Source of the DNA: Noviherbaspirillum sp.
GTDB lineage: Bacteria > Pseudomonadota > Gammaproteobacteria > Burkholderiales > Burkholderiaceae
Assembly: GCA_028292785.1 (NCBI GenBank)
Contig: JAQGLQ010000388.1
Coordinates: 1 to 12,765 of the forward strand
Length of the DNA: 12,765 nt
Direction of reading: 5' to 3'
The position numbers and the translations under genes are program-made. Below the pieces are notes generated by a model. It did no database searches. It worked only from the letters and a program-made list of their open reading frames with translations, and was not told the DNA's origin. The stretch's first letter is position 1. Each line of letters begins with the position of its first letter. Of the stretch, positions 6,555 to 12,765 are shown piece after piece.

Positions 6555-9500
6555 ATGTCCCATCGCCCGATAAACATGTCGAAATCAAACGAATTTTTTC
6601 CAGAGTTGGCCGGCATGAATGACCGGCTACGACAGTGCGGCACAGCCACCGATGGCCATGACCGCAGTGTTGCCGAAGAGGCCTTGCGCGAAAGCGAAGC
6701 GAAGCTGAAGTCGATCTTCGAATACAGCCCGGAATGCGTGAGCGTGGTTACGCTCGATGGCGTATTTTTGGAAATCAATCCGGCTGGTCTCGCGCTGATC
6801 GAATGCGGGCAGAAAGACCTGGCGGTCGGTCAGCCGGTGCTCGACCTCGTTTATTCCGACGACCGCGCGGTCTATCTTGCACAGCATCGCGAGGCATGTG
6901 CGGGCCAGGGCGGCGTGGCACAGCTGCGCATCGTCGGCGCAAAAGGAAGCATGCGATATCTCGAATCGCATTCGGTGCCGATGCGCAATGGCAGCGGCAA
7001 GGTGGCTTCGGTACTCAGCGTCTGGCGCGACGTGACCGAGCGCAAGAAAGCGGAGGATGCGATCCGCCAAACCGAAACCAGATTCCGCGAAATGGCGAGC
7101 AAGATCCAGGACGTGTTCTATGATTTCGATACCGTCGCCAATCGCATCATCTACGTCAACCCCGCCTACGAGAAGGTGTGGGGACGTTCCCGCGAAAGCC
7201 TGTATCTCGATCCCACTGCTTACATGCAGGCCATCCATCCGGACGACGCACCGTCGGTCCGCCTCTTGCATCAGTCACAAGACGGGGGCGACACGATCGA
7301 CCTCGAATACCGCATCGTGCGTCCCGACGGCAGCATCCGCTGGATAAACGATATTACCTATCCGGTGCTGTCCAGCGACGGCCGCGTCGTGCGCGTGGTA
7401 GGCACGGCACGCGACATCACCGAAAACAAGCGGGCGACGCTGGCGCTGATGCGTTCCAACCGGGCGCTGCAGATGCTCAGCCGTACCAACGAAGCGATGA
7501 GCCGAGCGGAAAGCGAAAGCGAGCTCCTGTCGCGGATATGCCGCCTGGCTCTGGACGTCGGCGGCTATCGCGTGGCCTGGGTGGGCTATGCGCAGAATGA
7601 CGAGGCCAAGAGCGTCAAGGTGATGGCGTTTGCCGGCGACGAAATGGACGCCGCATACGTCGGCAGCCTCAGGCTCAGCTGGTGCGAGCATGGCGAGTCC
7701 GGCAAGGGGCCGGTGGGCCGCACCATACGCAGCGGCATGTCGAATGCGATGGAGGACATCACCCGGACCACGCACTTCGCTCCCTGGCTGGCGGCGGCGC
7801 AGGCGCGCGGCTACCGCGGCGTCATCAATCTGCCCTTGCGCAACAAGGACGCTACCTTCGGCGTGATGGTGCTGTATGCGCACGGCATGCTCACCGCGTC
7901 CGACGACGAGATCAAGCTGCTGCAGGAACTGGCCGACGACGTCGCTTTCGGCATCGGCAACCTTCGCTCGCAGGAAGAACGGCGGCGCATCCAGGCCGCT
8001 GTGCTGGAGGCCGATGCGCGCATTCGCGACCAGGCCTCGCTGCTCGACAAGGCCCAGGACGCGATCATTGTCAGGGGCATCGATCGCCGCATCCTGTTCT
8101 GGAACAAGGGCGCCGAGCGTCTCTACGGCTGGACGCCGGAAGAGGCGCTCGGCGCTCCCATCGATGCCCTGTTCCGCGATGATCCCACCGCCTACGGCGA
8201 AGCCACCCGCGCGGTGCGCGAACTGGGTGAATGGAGCGGCGAAATCACCCAGCAGCGCAAGGATGGCAGCACGTTGACCGTCGAGAGCCGCTGGACCCTG
8301 GTGCGCGATGCGCAGGGCAGGGCGCAATCCATCCTCACCATCAATACCGATATCACGCTGCGCAAGAAGGCCGAGCGCGAAATCCAGCACCTGGCCTTCT
8401 ACGATCCGCTGACCGCGCTGCCGAACCGGCTGCTGCTGCTCGAGCGCCTGCGCCAGGCGCTCGCCATCAGCAGCCGCAGCCGGCATATGGGTGCGCTGCT
8501 GTTCATCGACCTCGACAACTTCAAGACGCTGAACGATACGCTCGGCCACGACAAGGGCGACCTGTTGCTGCAGCAGGTCGCGCAGCGCCTGATTGCCTGC
8601 GTGCGCGAAAGCGACACTGTGGCCCGCCTCGGCGGCGATGAGTTCGTGGTCATGCTGGAGGAACTGAGCGAAGATCCGTATACTGCAGCGAACCAGGCCA
8701 AGGCGGTCGGCGAAAAAATCCTCGCTGCCTTCAACCGGCCTTACCAAGTCGCCTGTTACGACCATCACACCACGCCGAGCATCGGCGCCACCCTGTTCAG
8801 TGACGAGCTCAACGATGTCGATGATCTGCTGAAGCGGGCGGATCTGGCCATGTACCAGGCCAAGGCGGCCGGCCGCAATGCGATCCGCTTCTTCGACCCC
8901 GCGATGCAGGCGGTCGTCACTGCCCGCACCGCGCTCGAGGCCGACTTGCGGCTGGCCCTGCAGAACCAGGAATTTTTTCTCCATTACCACCCGCAGCTGA
9001 GCGCCGACGACCGAATCGTCGGCGCCGAGGCCTTGCTGCGCTGGCGTCATCCGGCGCGCGGCATGGTGTCGCCCGTCGATTTCATCCCGCTGGCCGAGGA
9101 AACCGGCCTGATTCTTCCGCTCGGCCGCTGGGTGCTTGAAACCGCCTGCAGGCAGCTGGTCGCGTGGAGCGCACGTCCGGCCTTTGCGCATCTCAGCATC
9201 GCGGTGAACGTCAGCGCGCGGCAATTCCGCCATCCGGAGTTCGCGGAACAGGTGCTGGCATTGCTCGACGACACCGGCGCCGAGCCGCGCAAGCTCAAGC
9301 TGGAGCTGACCGAAAGTTTGCTGGTGGACAGCCTCGACGATACGATCGTCAAGATGAGCGCGCTGAAGGCCCGGGGCGTCGGTTTTTCGCTCGACGACTT
9401 CGGCACGGGTTACTCGTCGCTTTCCTATCTCAAGCGTCTACCGCTCGACCAGCTGAAGATCGACCAATCGTTCGTGCGGGACGTGCTGACCGATTCGAAC

Positions 9501-9710
9501 GATGCCTCCATCGCCCGCACCATCGTTGCGCTTGCCCACAGTCTCGGACTGTCAGTGATCGCCGAGGGTGTGGAAACCGAAGCGCAGCGGAATTTTCTTG
9601 CCGCTCACGGCTGCGACGCCTACCAGGGATACTGGTTCAGCCGTCCTCTGCCGATAGCGGAGCTGGAGCGGTTCATGCAGGATTTCCGGTCGAATCGCAT
9701 GGCGCCGTAA
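6555..9710 (+). CDS. Multi-sensor PAS-PAS-GAF-PAS-GGDEF-EAL cyclic di-GMP enzyme
   Basis: A 1051-residue protein with no membrane segments, so probably a cytoplasmic sensor. Domains in order: PAS about 52-165 (ending WRDVTERKKAE); PAS about 177-294, of the PAS_3 kind with HPDD and RWINDITYPV; GAF about 310-475 (GYRVAWVGYA); PAS about 497-610; GGDEF about 612-780; EAL about 798-1045. GGDEF is intact (693-697) with an RxxD inhibitory site (R684, D687). The EAL half has EALLRW (E825), VNVSARQF, ELTES, DDFGTGYSSL (D947, D948), LKID (K968, D970), AEGVE (E1004) and GCDAYQG. It is therefore motif-complete and predicted to hydrolyse c-di-GMP to pGpG. The protein may be bifunctional, switched by its sensor domains. 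The ligands are unknown, and no heme- or flavin-binding residues could be assigned. The start uses GGA 9 bases upstream; an ATG at 6576 is possible. It is followed after 166 bases by the polyketide operon. Confidence 0.93.
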   Translation: MSHRPINMSKSNEFFPELAGMNDRLRQCGTATDGHDRSVAEEALRESEAKLKSIFEYSPECVSVVTLDGVFLEINPAGLALIECGQKDLAVGQPVLDLVYSDDRAVYLAQHREACAGQGGVAQLRIVGAKGSMRYLESHSVPMRNGSGKVASVLSVWRDVTERKKAEDAIRQTETRFREMASKIQDVFYDFDTVANRIIYVNPAYEKVWGRSRESLYLDPTAYMQAIHPDDAPSVRLLHQSQDGGDTIDLEYRIVRPDGSIRWINDITYPVLSSDGRVVRVVGTARDITENKRATLALMRSNRALQMLSRTNEAMSRAESESELLSRICRLALDVGGYRVAWVGYAQNDEAKSVKVMAFAGDEMDAAYVGSLRLSWCEHGESGKGPVGRTIRSGMSNAMEDITRTTHFAPWLAAAQARGYRGVINLPLRNKDATFGVMVLYAHGMLTASDDEIKLLQELADDVAFGIGNLRSQEERRRIQAAVLEADARIRDQASLLDKAQDAIIVRGIDRRILFWNKGAERLYGWTPEEALGAPIDALFRDDPTAYGEATRAVRELGEWSGEITQQRKDGSTLTVESRWTLVRDAQGRAQSILTINTDITLRKKAEREIQHLAFYDPLTALPNRLLLLERLRQALAISSRSRHMGALLFIDLDNFKTLNDTLGHDKGDLLLQQVAQRLIACVRESDTVARLGGDEFVVMLEELSEDPYTAANQAKAVGEKILAAFNRPYQVACYDHHTTPSIGATLFSDELNDVDDLLKRADLAMYQAKAAGRNAIRFFDPAMQAVVTARTALEADLRLALQNQEFFLHYHPQLSADDRIVGAEALLRWRHPARGMVSPVDFIPLAEETGLILPLGRWVLETACRQLVAWSARPAFAHLSIAVNVSARQFRHPEFAEQVLALLDDTGAEPRKLKLELTESLLVDSLDDTIVKMSALKARGVGFSLDDFGTGYSSLSYLKRLPLDQLKIDQSFVRDVLTDSNDASIARTIVALAHSLGLSVIAEGVETEAQRNFLAAHGCDAYQGYWFSRPLPIAELERFMQDFRSNRMAP

Positions 9711-9785
9711 TGTGCAGGCGCGGCCAAGCCGGGCCATGCCTCTCCCTTCCTGTCTTGCAACTAGATCGGGCTCGCCCTGTCTAAA

Positions 9786-9859
9786 AATGCATTCTTGCAT
9801 TGCGTTAACGACCTTCGCCGGCACCGGCTGATCAGGCTTTCCCGCAATGTTCCATTGCG
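9786..9859. promoter_or_regulatory. Repeated CATTGCG heptamer and hairpin upstream of the polyketide operon
   Basis: CATTGCG occurs at 9798-9804 and 9853-9859, and inverted as CGCAATG at 9843-9849. The last two form a perfect 7-bp stem with a 3-base loop, ending two bases before the AGGA of the polyketide synthase RBS. A second inverted repeat, AATGCA/TGCATT (9786-9791, 9796-9801), overlaps the first copy. This could be a regulator-binding array or an RNA hairpin that affects translation. A weak -35-like TTGCAA lies at 9755-9760, but no -10 box at the right spacing is convincing. The function is inferred. Confidence 0.4.
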
Positions 9860-9861
9860 AC

Positions 9862-9870
9862 AGGAAGGGA
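9862..9870 (+). promoter_or_regulatory. Ribosome binding site of the type III PKS gene
   Basis: AGGAAGGGA lies 6 bases before the ATG at 9877 and decides that start over the in-frame ATG at 9847, which falls inside the hairpin at 9843-9859. Confidence 0.8.
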
Positions 9871-9876
9871 CTGTTC

Positions 9877-10935
9877 ATGTTTTTCAGCGGTGTCGGCGTT
9901 GCTACGCCTTCCAGGCGATATACGAAGGAAGAATGCTGGGAGGCGTTCCTGCAATCGGAGTGGTTTCATCGCCTGAGCCCGCGCGCTCACGCGATAGCGA
10001 AGACGGTGCTGTTGCGCGACAACGGCATCGAAGCACGCCGCCTCGCGGTCGCATCCCTTGATGAAGTATTCCGTATCGATCCCGACACGCTGGGCAAGCG
10101 CTTTGCCGACAATGCGCCGCTGCTGGCCAGCACGGCCGCTGCCGCGGCGCTGGAGCGCGCCGGCCTGGCGGCAAACGATATCGATGCGGTGGCCGTCAGC
10201 ACCTGCACCGGCTATCTGTGCCCGGGCTTGAGCGGTTACGTCGTCGAAGCACTGGGATTGCGCCAGGATACGCAGGGCTTTGATCTGGTCGGTCAGGGTT
10301 GCGCCGCCGCCCTGCCGAACATGCGGCTGTGCAGCGCCCTGCTGGAATCGGGACAATGCCGTCATGTGCTGTCGGTCTGCGTGGAGGTATGCAGTGCGGC
10401 CATGTATCTCGATGACGATCCGGGCGTGCTGGTCAGCGCCTGCCTGTTCGGCGACGGGGCCGGGGCGGCCGTGCTGTCGCGCCGGCCGGTCGGCGGCGCG
10501 CGGCGGGTCGAATGGAAGGATGGCGAATCGCTGGTCGACCCGGCGCGGCGGCATGCGCTGCGCTTCGAACAGCGCGACGGCATGCTGCGAAATATCCTGA
10601 CCCGCGATGTGCCCTGGCTCGCCGCCGAACATGCGCACGAGGTGTTGCAGACGGTGCTGCTGCGTGCCGGCATCGCCAGCGGCGCAATCGATAACTGGAT
10701 CATGCATGCCGGCGGCCGCGACGTGCTGGCCGCGCTGCAAAAGAAATTCGGCATCACGGGGGCGGATTTGCGCTATAGCGCCGCGATGCTGCGCGAATAC
10801 GGCAACCTGAGCAGCGCCTTCGTCTATTTTGTGCTGCAGGCGGCGCTGAACGATGAAGCCGACGGCGGAAACTGGTGGCTGTCGTCATTCGGCGCCGGTT
10901 TCAGCTGTCATGGCGCGTTGCTCAGCGTCGCCTAG
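9877..10935 (+). CDS. Type III polyketide synthase (chalcone/stilbene synthase-like)
   Basis: A 352-residue enzyme, the typical length for a bacterial type III polyketide synthase. The thiolase-fold catalytic triad is complete: Cys142 in GQGCAAALPNM, His277 in WIMHAGGRDVL and Asn310 in YGNLSSAFVYFVL. The C-terminal SFGAGFSCHG matches the GFGPG loop of the family. The N-terminus (GVGVATPSRRY) and STCTGYLCPGL also fit. Such homodimers load an acyl-CoA or acyl-ACP starter on the Cys, extend it with malonyl-CoA and cyclise it to pyrones, resorcinols or phloroglucinols. The starter and chain length cannot be read from sequence here. It is the first gene of an operon: the methyltransferase starts 19 bases after its stop. 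The closest functional precedent I know is the srsABC set of Streptomyces griseus (synthase, methyltransferase, flavoprotein), which makes methylated phenolic lipids and quinones. Equivalence is inference. Confidence 0.93.
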   Translation: MFFSGVGVATPSRRYTKEECWEAFLQSEWFHRLSPRAHAIAKTVLLRDNGIEARRLAVASLDEVFRIDPDTLGKRFADNAPLLASTAAAAALERAGLAANDIDAVAVSTCTGYLCPGLSGYVVEALGLRQDTQGFDLVGQGCAAALPNMRLCSALLESGQCRHVLSVCVEVCSAAMYLDDDPGVLVSACLFGDGAGAAVLSRRPVGGARRVEWKDGESLVDPARRHALRFEQRDGMLRNILTRDVPWLAAEHAHEVLQTVLLRAGIASGAIDNWIMHAGGRDVLAALQKKFGITGADLRYSAAMLREYGNLSSAFVYFVLQAALNDEADGGNWWLSSFGAGFSCHGALLSVA

Positions 10936-10954
10936 CGGGCCGCGCTGGCTTCTC

Positions 10955-11665
10955 ATGACGACCGTTTTTCCTCGCCAGCTCGCGCCCGAGACGCTCGACG
11001 GCCTCGCCGAGGACGATCCGCGCGCCATCGGTTCGCGACGCGACCTGCGGCGCATCAACCGCATCATGGGCGCAGCCGGCATCATCGCCGATGCGATCGG
11101 GCCGCTCGACCGCGCGCCGCGGCGCATCCTCGAACTTGGCGCCGGCGACGGCAGCCTCATGCTGCGCCTGGCGAAGCGCTTCGCCCTTGCGTGGCCGCGC
11201 GCGCATCTCAGCTTGCTGGACCGGCAGAATCTGATCGGCGACGGCACGCGGCGGGCATTCAATGAACTGGGCTGGACCGTCGAGGTCGTGCGCAGCGAGG
11301 TCGGCGCATGGGCCGCGCAGTTGTCCGGTGAAAAATGGGACCTGTGCATCGCCAATCTTTTCATCCATCACTTCGACCAGGCGCAAATCGCGGCGTTGTT
11401 CGGCGCGCTCGGCGCGCACACGGACCGCTTCGTCGCATGCGAACCGCGGCGGGCGCGCCTTCCCCTGTTCGCGAGCCGCCTGGTCGGACTGATCGGCGCC
11501 AACGCGGTGACGCGCGAGGATGCGGTGTTGAGCGTGAAGGCGGGTTTCCGCGACCGCGAGCTGTCGGCCCTGTGGCCTGATGCGCGCGCCGAATGGCAGC
11601 TCGAGGAAGCCGCCGCGGGCCTGTTCAGCCACCGCTTTGTCGCGGTCCGCAGGAGCGCGGCGTGA
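10955..11665 (+). CDS. SAM-dependent class I methyltransferase of the polyketide operon
   Basis: A 236-residue protein with a Rossmann-type methyltransferase fold. Motif I, ILELGAGDGSLMLRL (about 58-72), binds S-adenosylmethionine. SLLDRQNL fits the acidic motif II strand, and WDLCIANLFIHHF (about 128-140) fits the motif IV region. The later CEPRRARLPLFASRL and SVKAGF are further visible blocks. By context it would O- or C-methylate the polyketide product. The ATG at 10955 is chosen as it lies just after the synthase stop and gives a compact domain; its RBS is poor, so translational coupling is likely. The frame extends back to 10853 inside the synthase gene, which is less plausible. It overlaps the next gene by four bases (GTGA). 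Confidence 0.85.
   Translation: MTTVFPRQLAPETLDGLAEDDPRAIGSRRDLRRINRIMGAAGIIADAIGPLDRAPRRILELGAGDGSLMLRLAKRFALAWPRAHLSLLDRQNLIGDGTRRAFNELGWTVEVVRSEVGAWAAQLSGEKWDLCIANLFIHHFDQAQIAALFGALGAHTDRFVACEPRRARLPLFASRLVGLIGANAVTREDAVLSVKAGFRDRELSALWPDARAEWQLEEAAAGLFSHRFVAVRRSAA
11651..11655 (+). promoter_or_regulatory. Ribosome binding site of the FAD oxidoreductase gene
   Basis: AGGAG lies 6 bases before the GTG at 11662, within the end of the methyltransferase gene. It supports a GTG start overlapping the previous TGA. Confidence 0.75.
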
Positions 11666-12765
11666 CCGATACCGAATTCGACGCCATCATCATCGGCGCC
11701 GGTCCGGCTGGCGCCAGTGCCGCAATCCTGCTGGCGCGCGCCGGCTGGCGCATCGCGCTGATCGAAAAGCAACCGTTTCCGCGCCGCAAGGTGTGCGGCG
11801 AATGCATTTCCGCGACCGCTTTGCCGCTGCTCGATGCGCTGGGAATCGGCAAGGCATTCGCGGCACTGGCCGGACCGCCGTTGCGGCGCGTCGCGTTGAT
11901 GGCGGGCCAGCAGACCGTCGAAGCGGACTTTCCTCCGTATGCTGATGATATGCATGCCTGGGGTGCGGCGCTCGGGCGCGAACATCTCGACAGCCTGCTG
12001 CTCGAACAGGCGCGCTCATGCGGCGCGGCAGTGTTCCAGCCGTGGGCGGCGCGCACGATCGAAGGAGCTCCGGGACATGTCATGTGCGAGATCGAGCACA
12101 CACGCTCGAAACAGAAGGGCAGGCTGGCCGCGCCGGTACTGATCGACGCGCACGGCTCATGGGAAGCGACACCGTCCATGCGTTCCGCGCACGCGGCGCG
12201 GCCCGGCGACCTGTTCGCATTCAAGGCGAATTTCAGGCGCAGCAATCTGGAGCCGGGCGTGCTGCCGGTCCTGTCCTTTCCCGGCGGTTATGGCGGCATG
12301 GTGATGGGCAGCCATGGCAGTGCCACGCTGGCGTTCTGCATCCGTCGCGACACGTTGGCGCAATGCAGAAAGGCGGCGCCCGGCAGCAGCGCGGCACAGG
12401 CGGCGGCGGGCTATATCGCCAGCGTCTGCGCCGGCATGCGCGCCGCGTTCGCGGATGCCGAGCGGCAGGGCCCTTGGCTGAGCGTCGGGCCGCTCCGTCC
12501 GGGAATACGGATCGCGCCGCACGGCGCGCCGGCGTTTTGCATCGGTAACGCCGCGGGCGAGGCCCATCCCATCATCGGCGAAGGCATGAACATGGCGATT
12601 CGGTCCGCATGGATGCTTGCGGAAAAGCTTGCACCATGGCGCGCGCAATGCCGGAGCGCGGAACTGCAGAGGGCGCTGCAACGGGAATACGCGCGCGCAT
12701 GGAGGCAGTGTTTCGCGCCGCGCCTGCGCCTTGCGGCCGTGTTCGCCGGCTGCGCCATGCGGCCC
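11662..12765 (+). CDS. FAD-dependent oxidoreductase, geranylgeranyl reductase/monooxygenase-like (3' end missing)
   Basis: The frame is open from GTG 11662 to the window edge (368 codons, no stop), probably lacking only a short C-terminal piece of a 380-420 residue protein. The N-terminal IIIGAGPAGASAAILLARAG (GxGxxG at 12-17) binds the ADP part of FAD, ending in the acidic residue of LIEK. RRKVCGECIS (C45, C48) matches the PRxKxCGE block of the geranylgeranyl reductase/flavin monooxygenase superfamily. IGNAAGEAHPIIGEGMNMA (295-313) is the second FAD motif, normally GDAAG; here Asn296 replaces Asp. By context it oxidises or reduces the methylated polyketide, for example ring hydroxylation to a quinone, but a reductase role cannot be excluded. 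It overlaps the methyltransferase stop as GTGA, so translation is probably coupled. The product is likely cytoplasmic or loosely membrane bound; no membrane segment is seen. Confidence 0.88.
   Translation, partial: MTDTEFDAIIIGAGPAGASAAILLARAGWRIALIEKQPFPRRKVCGECISATALPLLDALGIGKAFAALAGPPLRRVALMAGQQTVEADFPPYADDMHAWGAALGREHLDSLLLEQARSCGAAVFQPWAARTIEGAPGHVMCEIEHTRSKQKGRLAAPVLIDAHGSWEATPSMRSAHAARPGDLFAFKANFRRSNLEPGVLPVLSFPGGYGGMVMGSHGSATLAFCIRRDTLAQCRKAAPGSSAAQAAAGYIASVCAGMRAAFADAERQGPWLSVGPLRPGIRIAPHGAPAFCIGNAAGEAHPIIGEGMNMAIRSAWMLAEKLAPWRAQCRSAELQRALQREYARAWRQCFAPRLRLAAVFAGCAMRP

Noticed and set aside
7275..9233. 652-codon open frame on the minus strand
   Set aside because: Antisense to the motif-rich multi-sensor gene; composition is that of a shadow frame.
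9832..10740. 302-codon minus-strand frame
   Set aside because: Antisense to the type III polyketide synthase, whose catalytic triad fixes the true strand.
10853..10954. Extended start of the methyltransferase inside the polyketide synthase gene
   Set aside because: The extra residues are a shadow of the synthase frame and fit no methyltransferase domain.

Overview
The window looks like a chromosomal segment of a GC-rich betaproteobacterium, most likely Burkholderiales (Oxalobacteraceae or a related family). This is inferred from the Bug/TctC-type periplasmic receptor, a family hugely expanded in that order, from the GC-rich third codon positions, and from the general gene style. No tRNA, rRNA, CRISPR array, transposase or phage gene was seen.

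Layout. (1) 1-2420, plus strand: the 3' part of a thiamine-pyrophosphate (TPP) dependent decarboxylase/synthase-like gene, then a Bug-family solute receptor with a signal peptide. Together they look like an uptake-plus-catabolism pair for an unknown organic acid. (2) 2642-4801, plus strand: a PAS-PAS-GGDEF-EAL protein whose GGDEF half looks active but whose EAL half lacks key catalytic residues. (3) 4755-6106, minus strand: two adjacent paralogous GNAT acetyltransferase genes, coupled by an ATGA overlap. The last one overlaps the end of the EAL gene tail to tail. (4) 6107-6554: a gap of about 450 bases with inverted repeats, a possible minus-strand promoter for the GNAT pair and one doubtful small ORF. 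(5) 6555-9710, plus strand: a 1051-residue PAS-PAS-GAF-PAS-GGDEF-EAL protein with both catalytic domains intact by motif. (6) 9877-12765, plus strand: a tight three-gene operon of a type III polyketide synthase, a SAM methyltransferase and an FAD-dependent oxidoreductase that runs off the window.

How the parts may work together. The two GGDEF-EAL proteins would set local cyclic di-GMP levels in response to cytoplasmic signals. The final operon probably makes a small aromatic or pyrone-type polyketide (possibly a phenolic lipid or quinone) that is methylated and then oxidised or reduced. A hairpin and a three-times repeated heptamer just before the polyketide synthase may control it. No direct link between the c-di-GMP genes, the GNAT pair and the polyketide operon can be shown from sequence alone. 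The polyketide operon, the degenerate EAL domain and the unusual GNAT pair are the most interesting parts.
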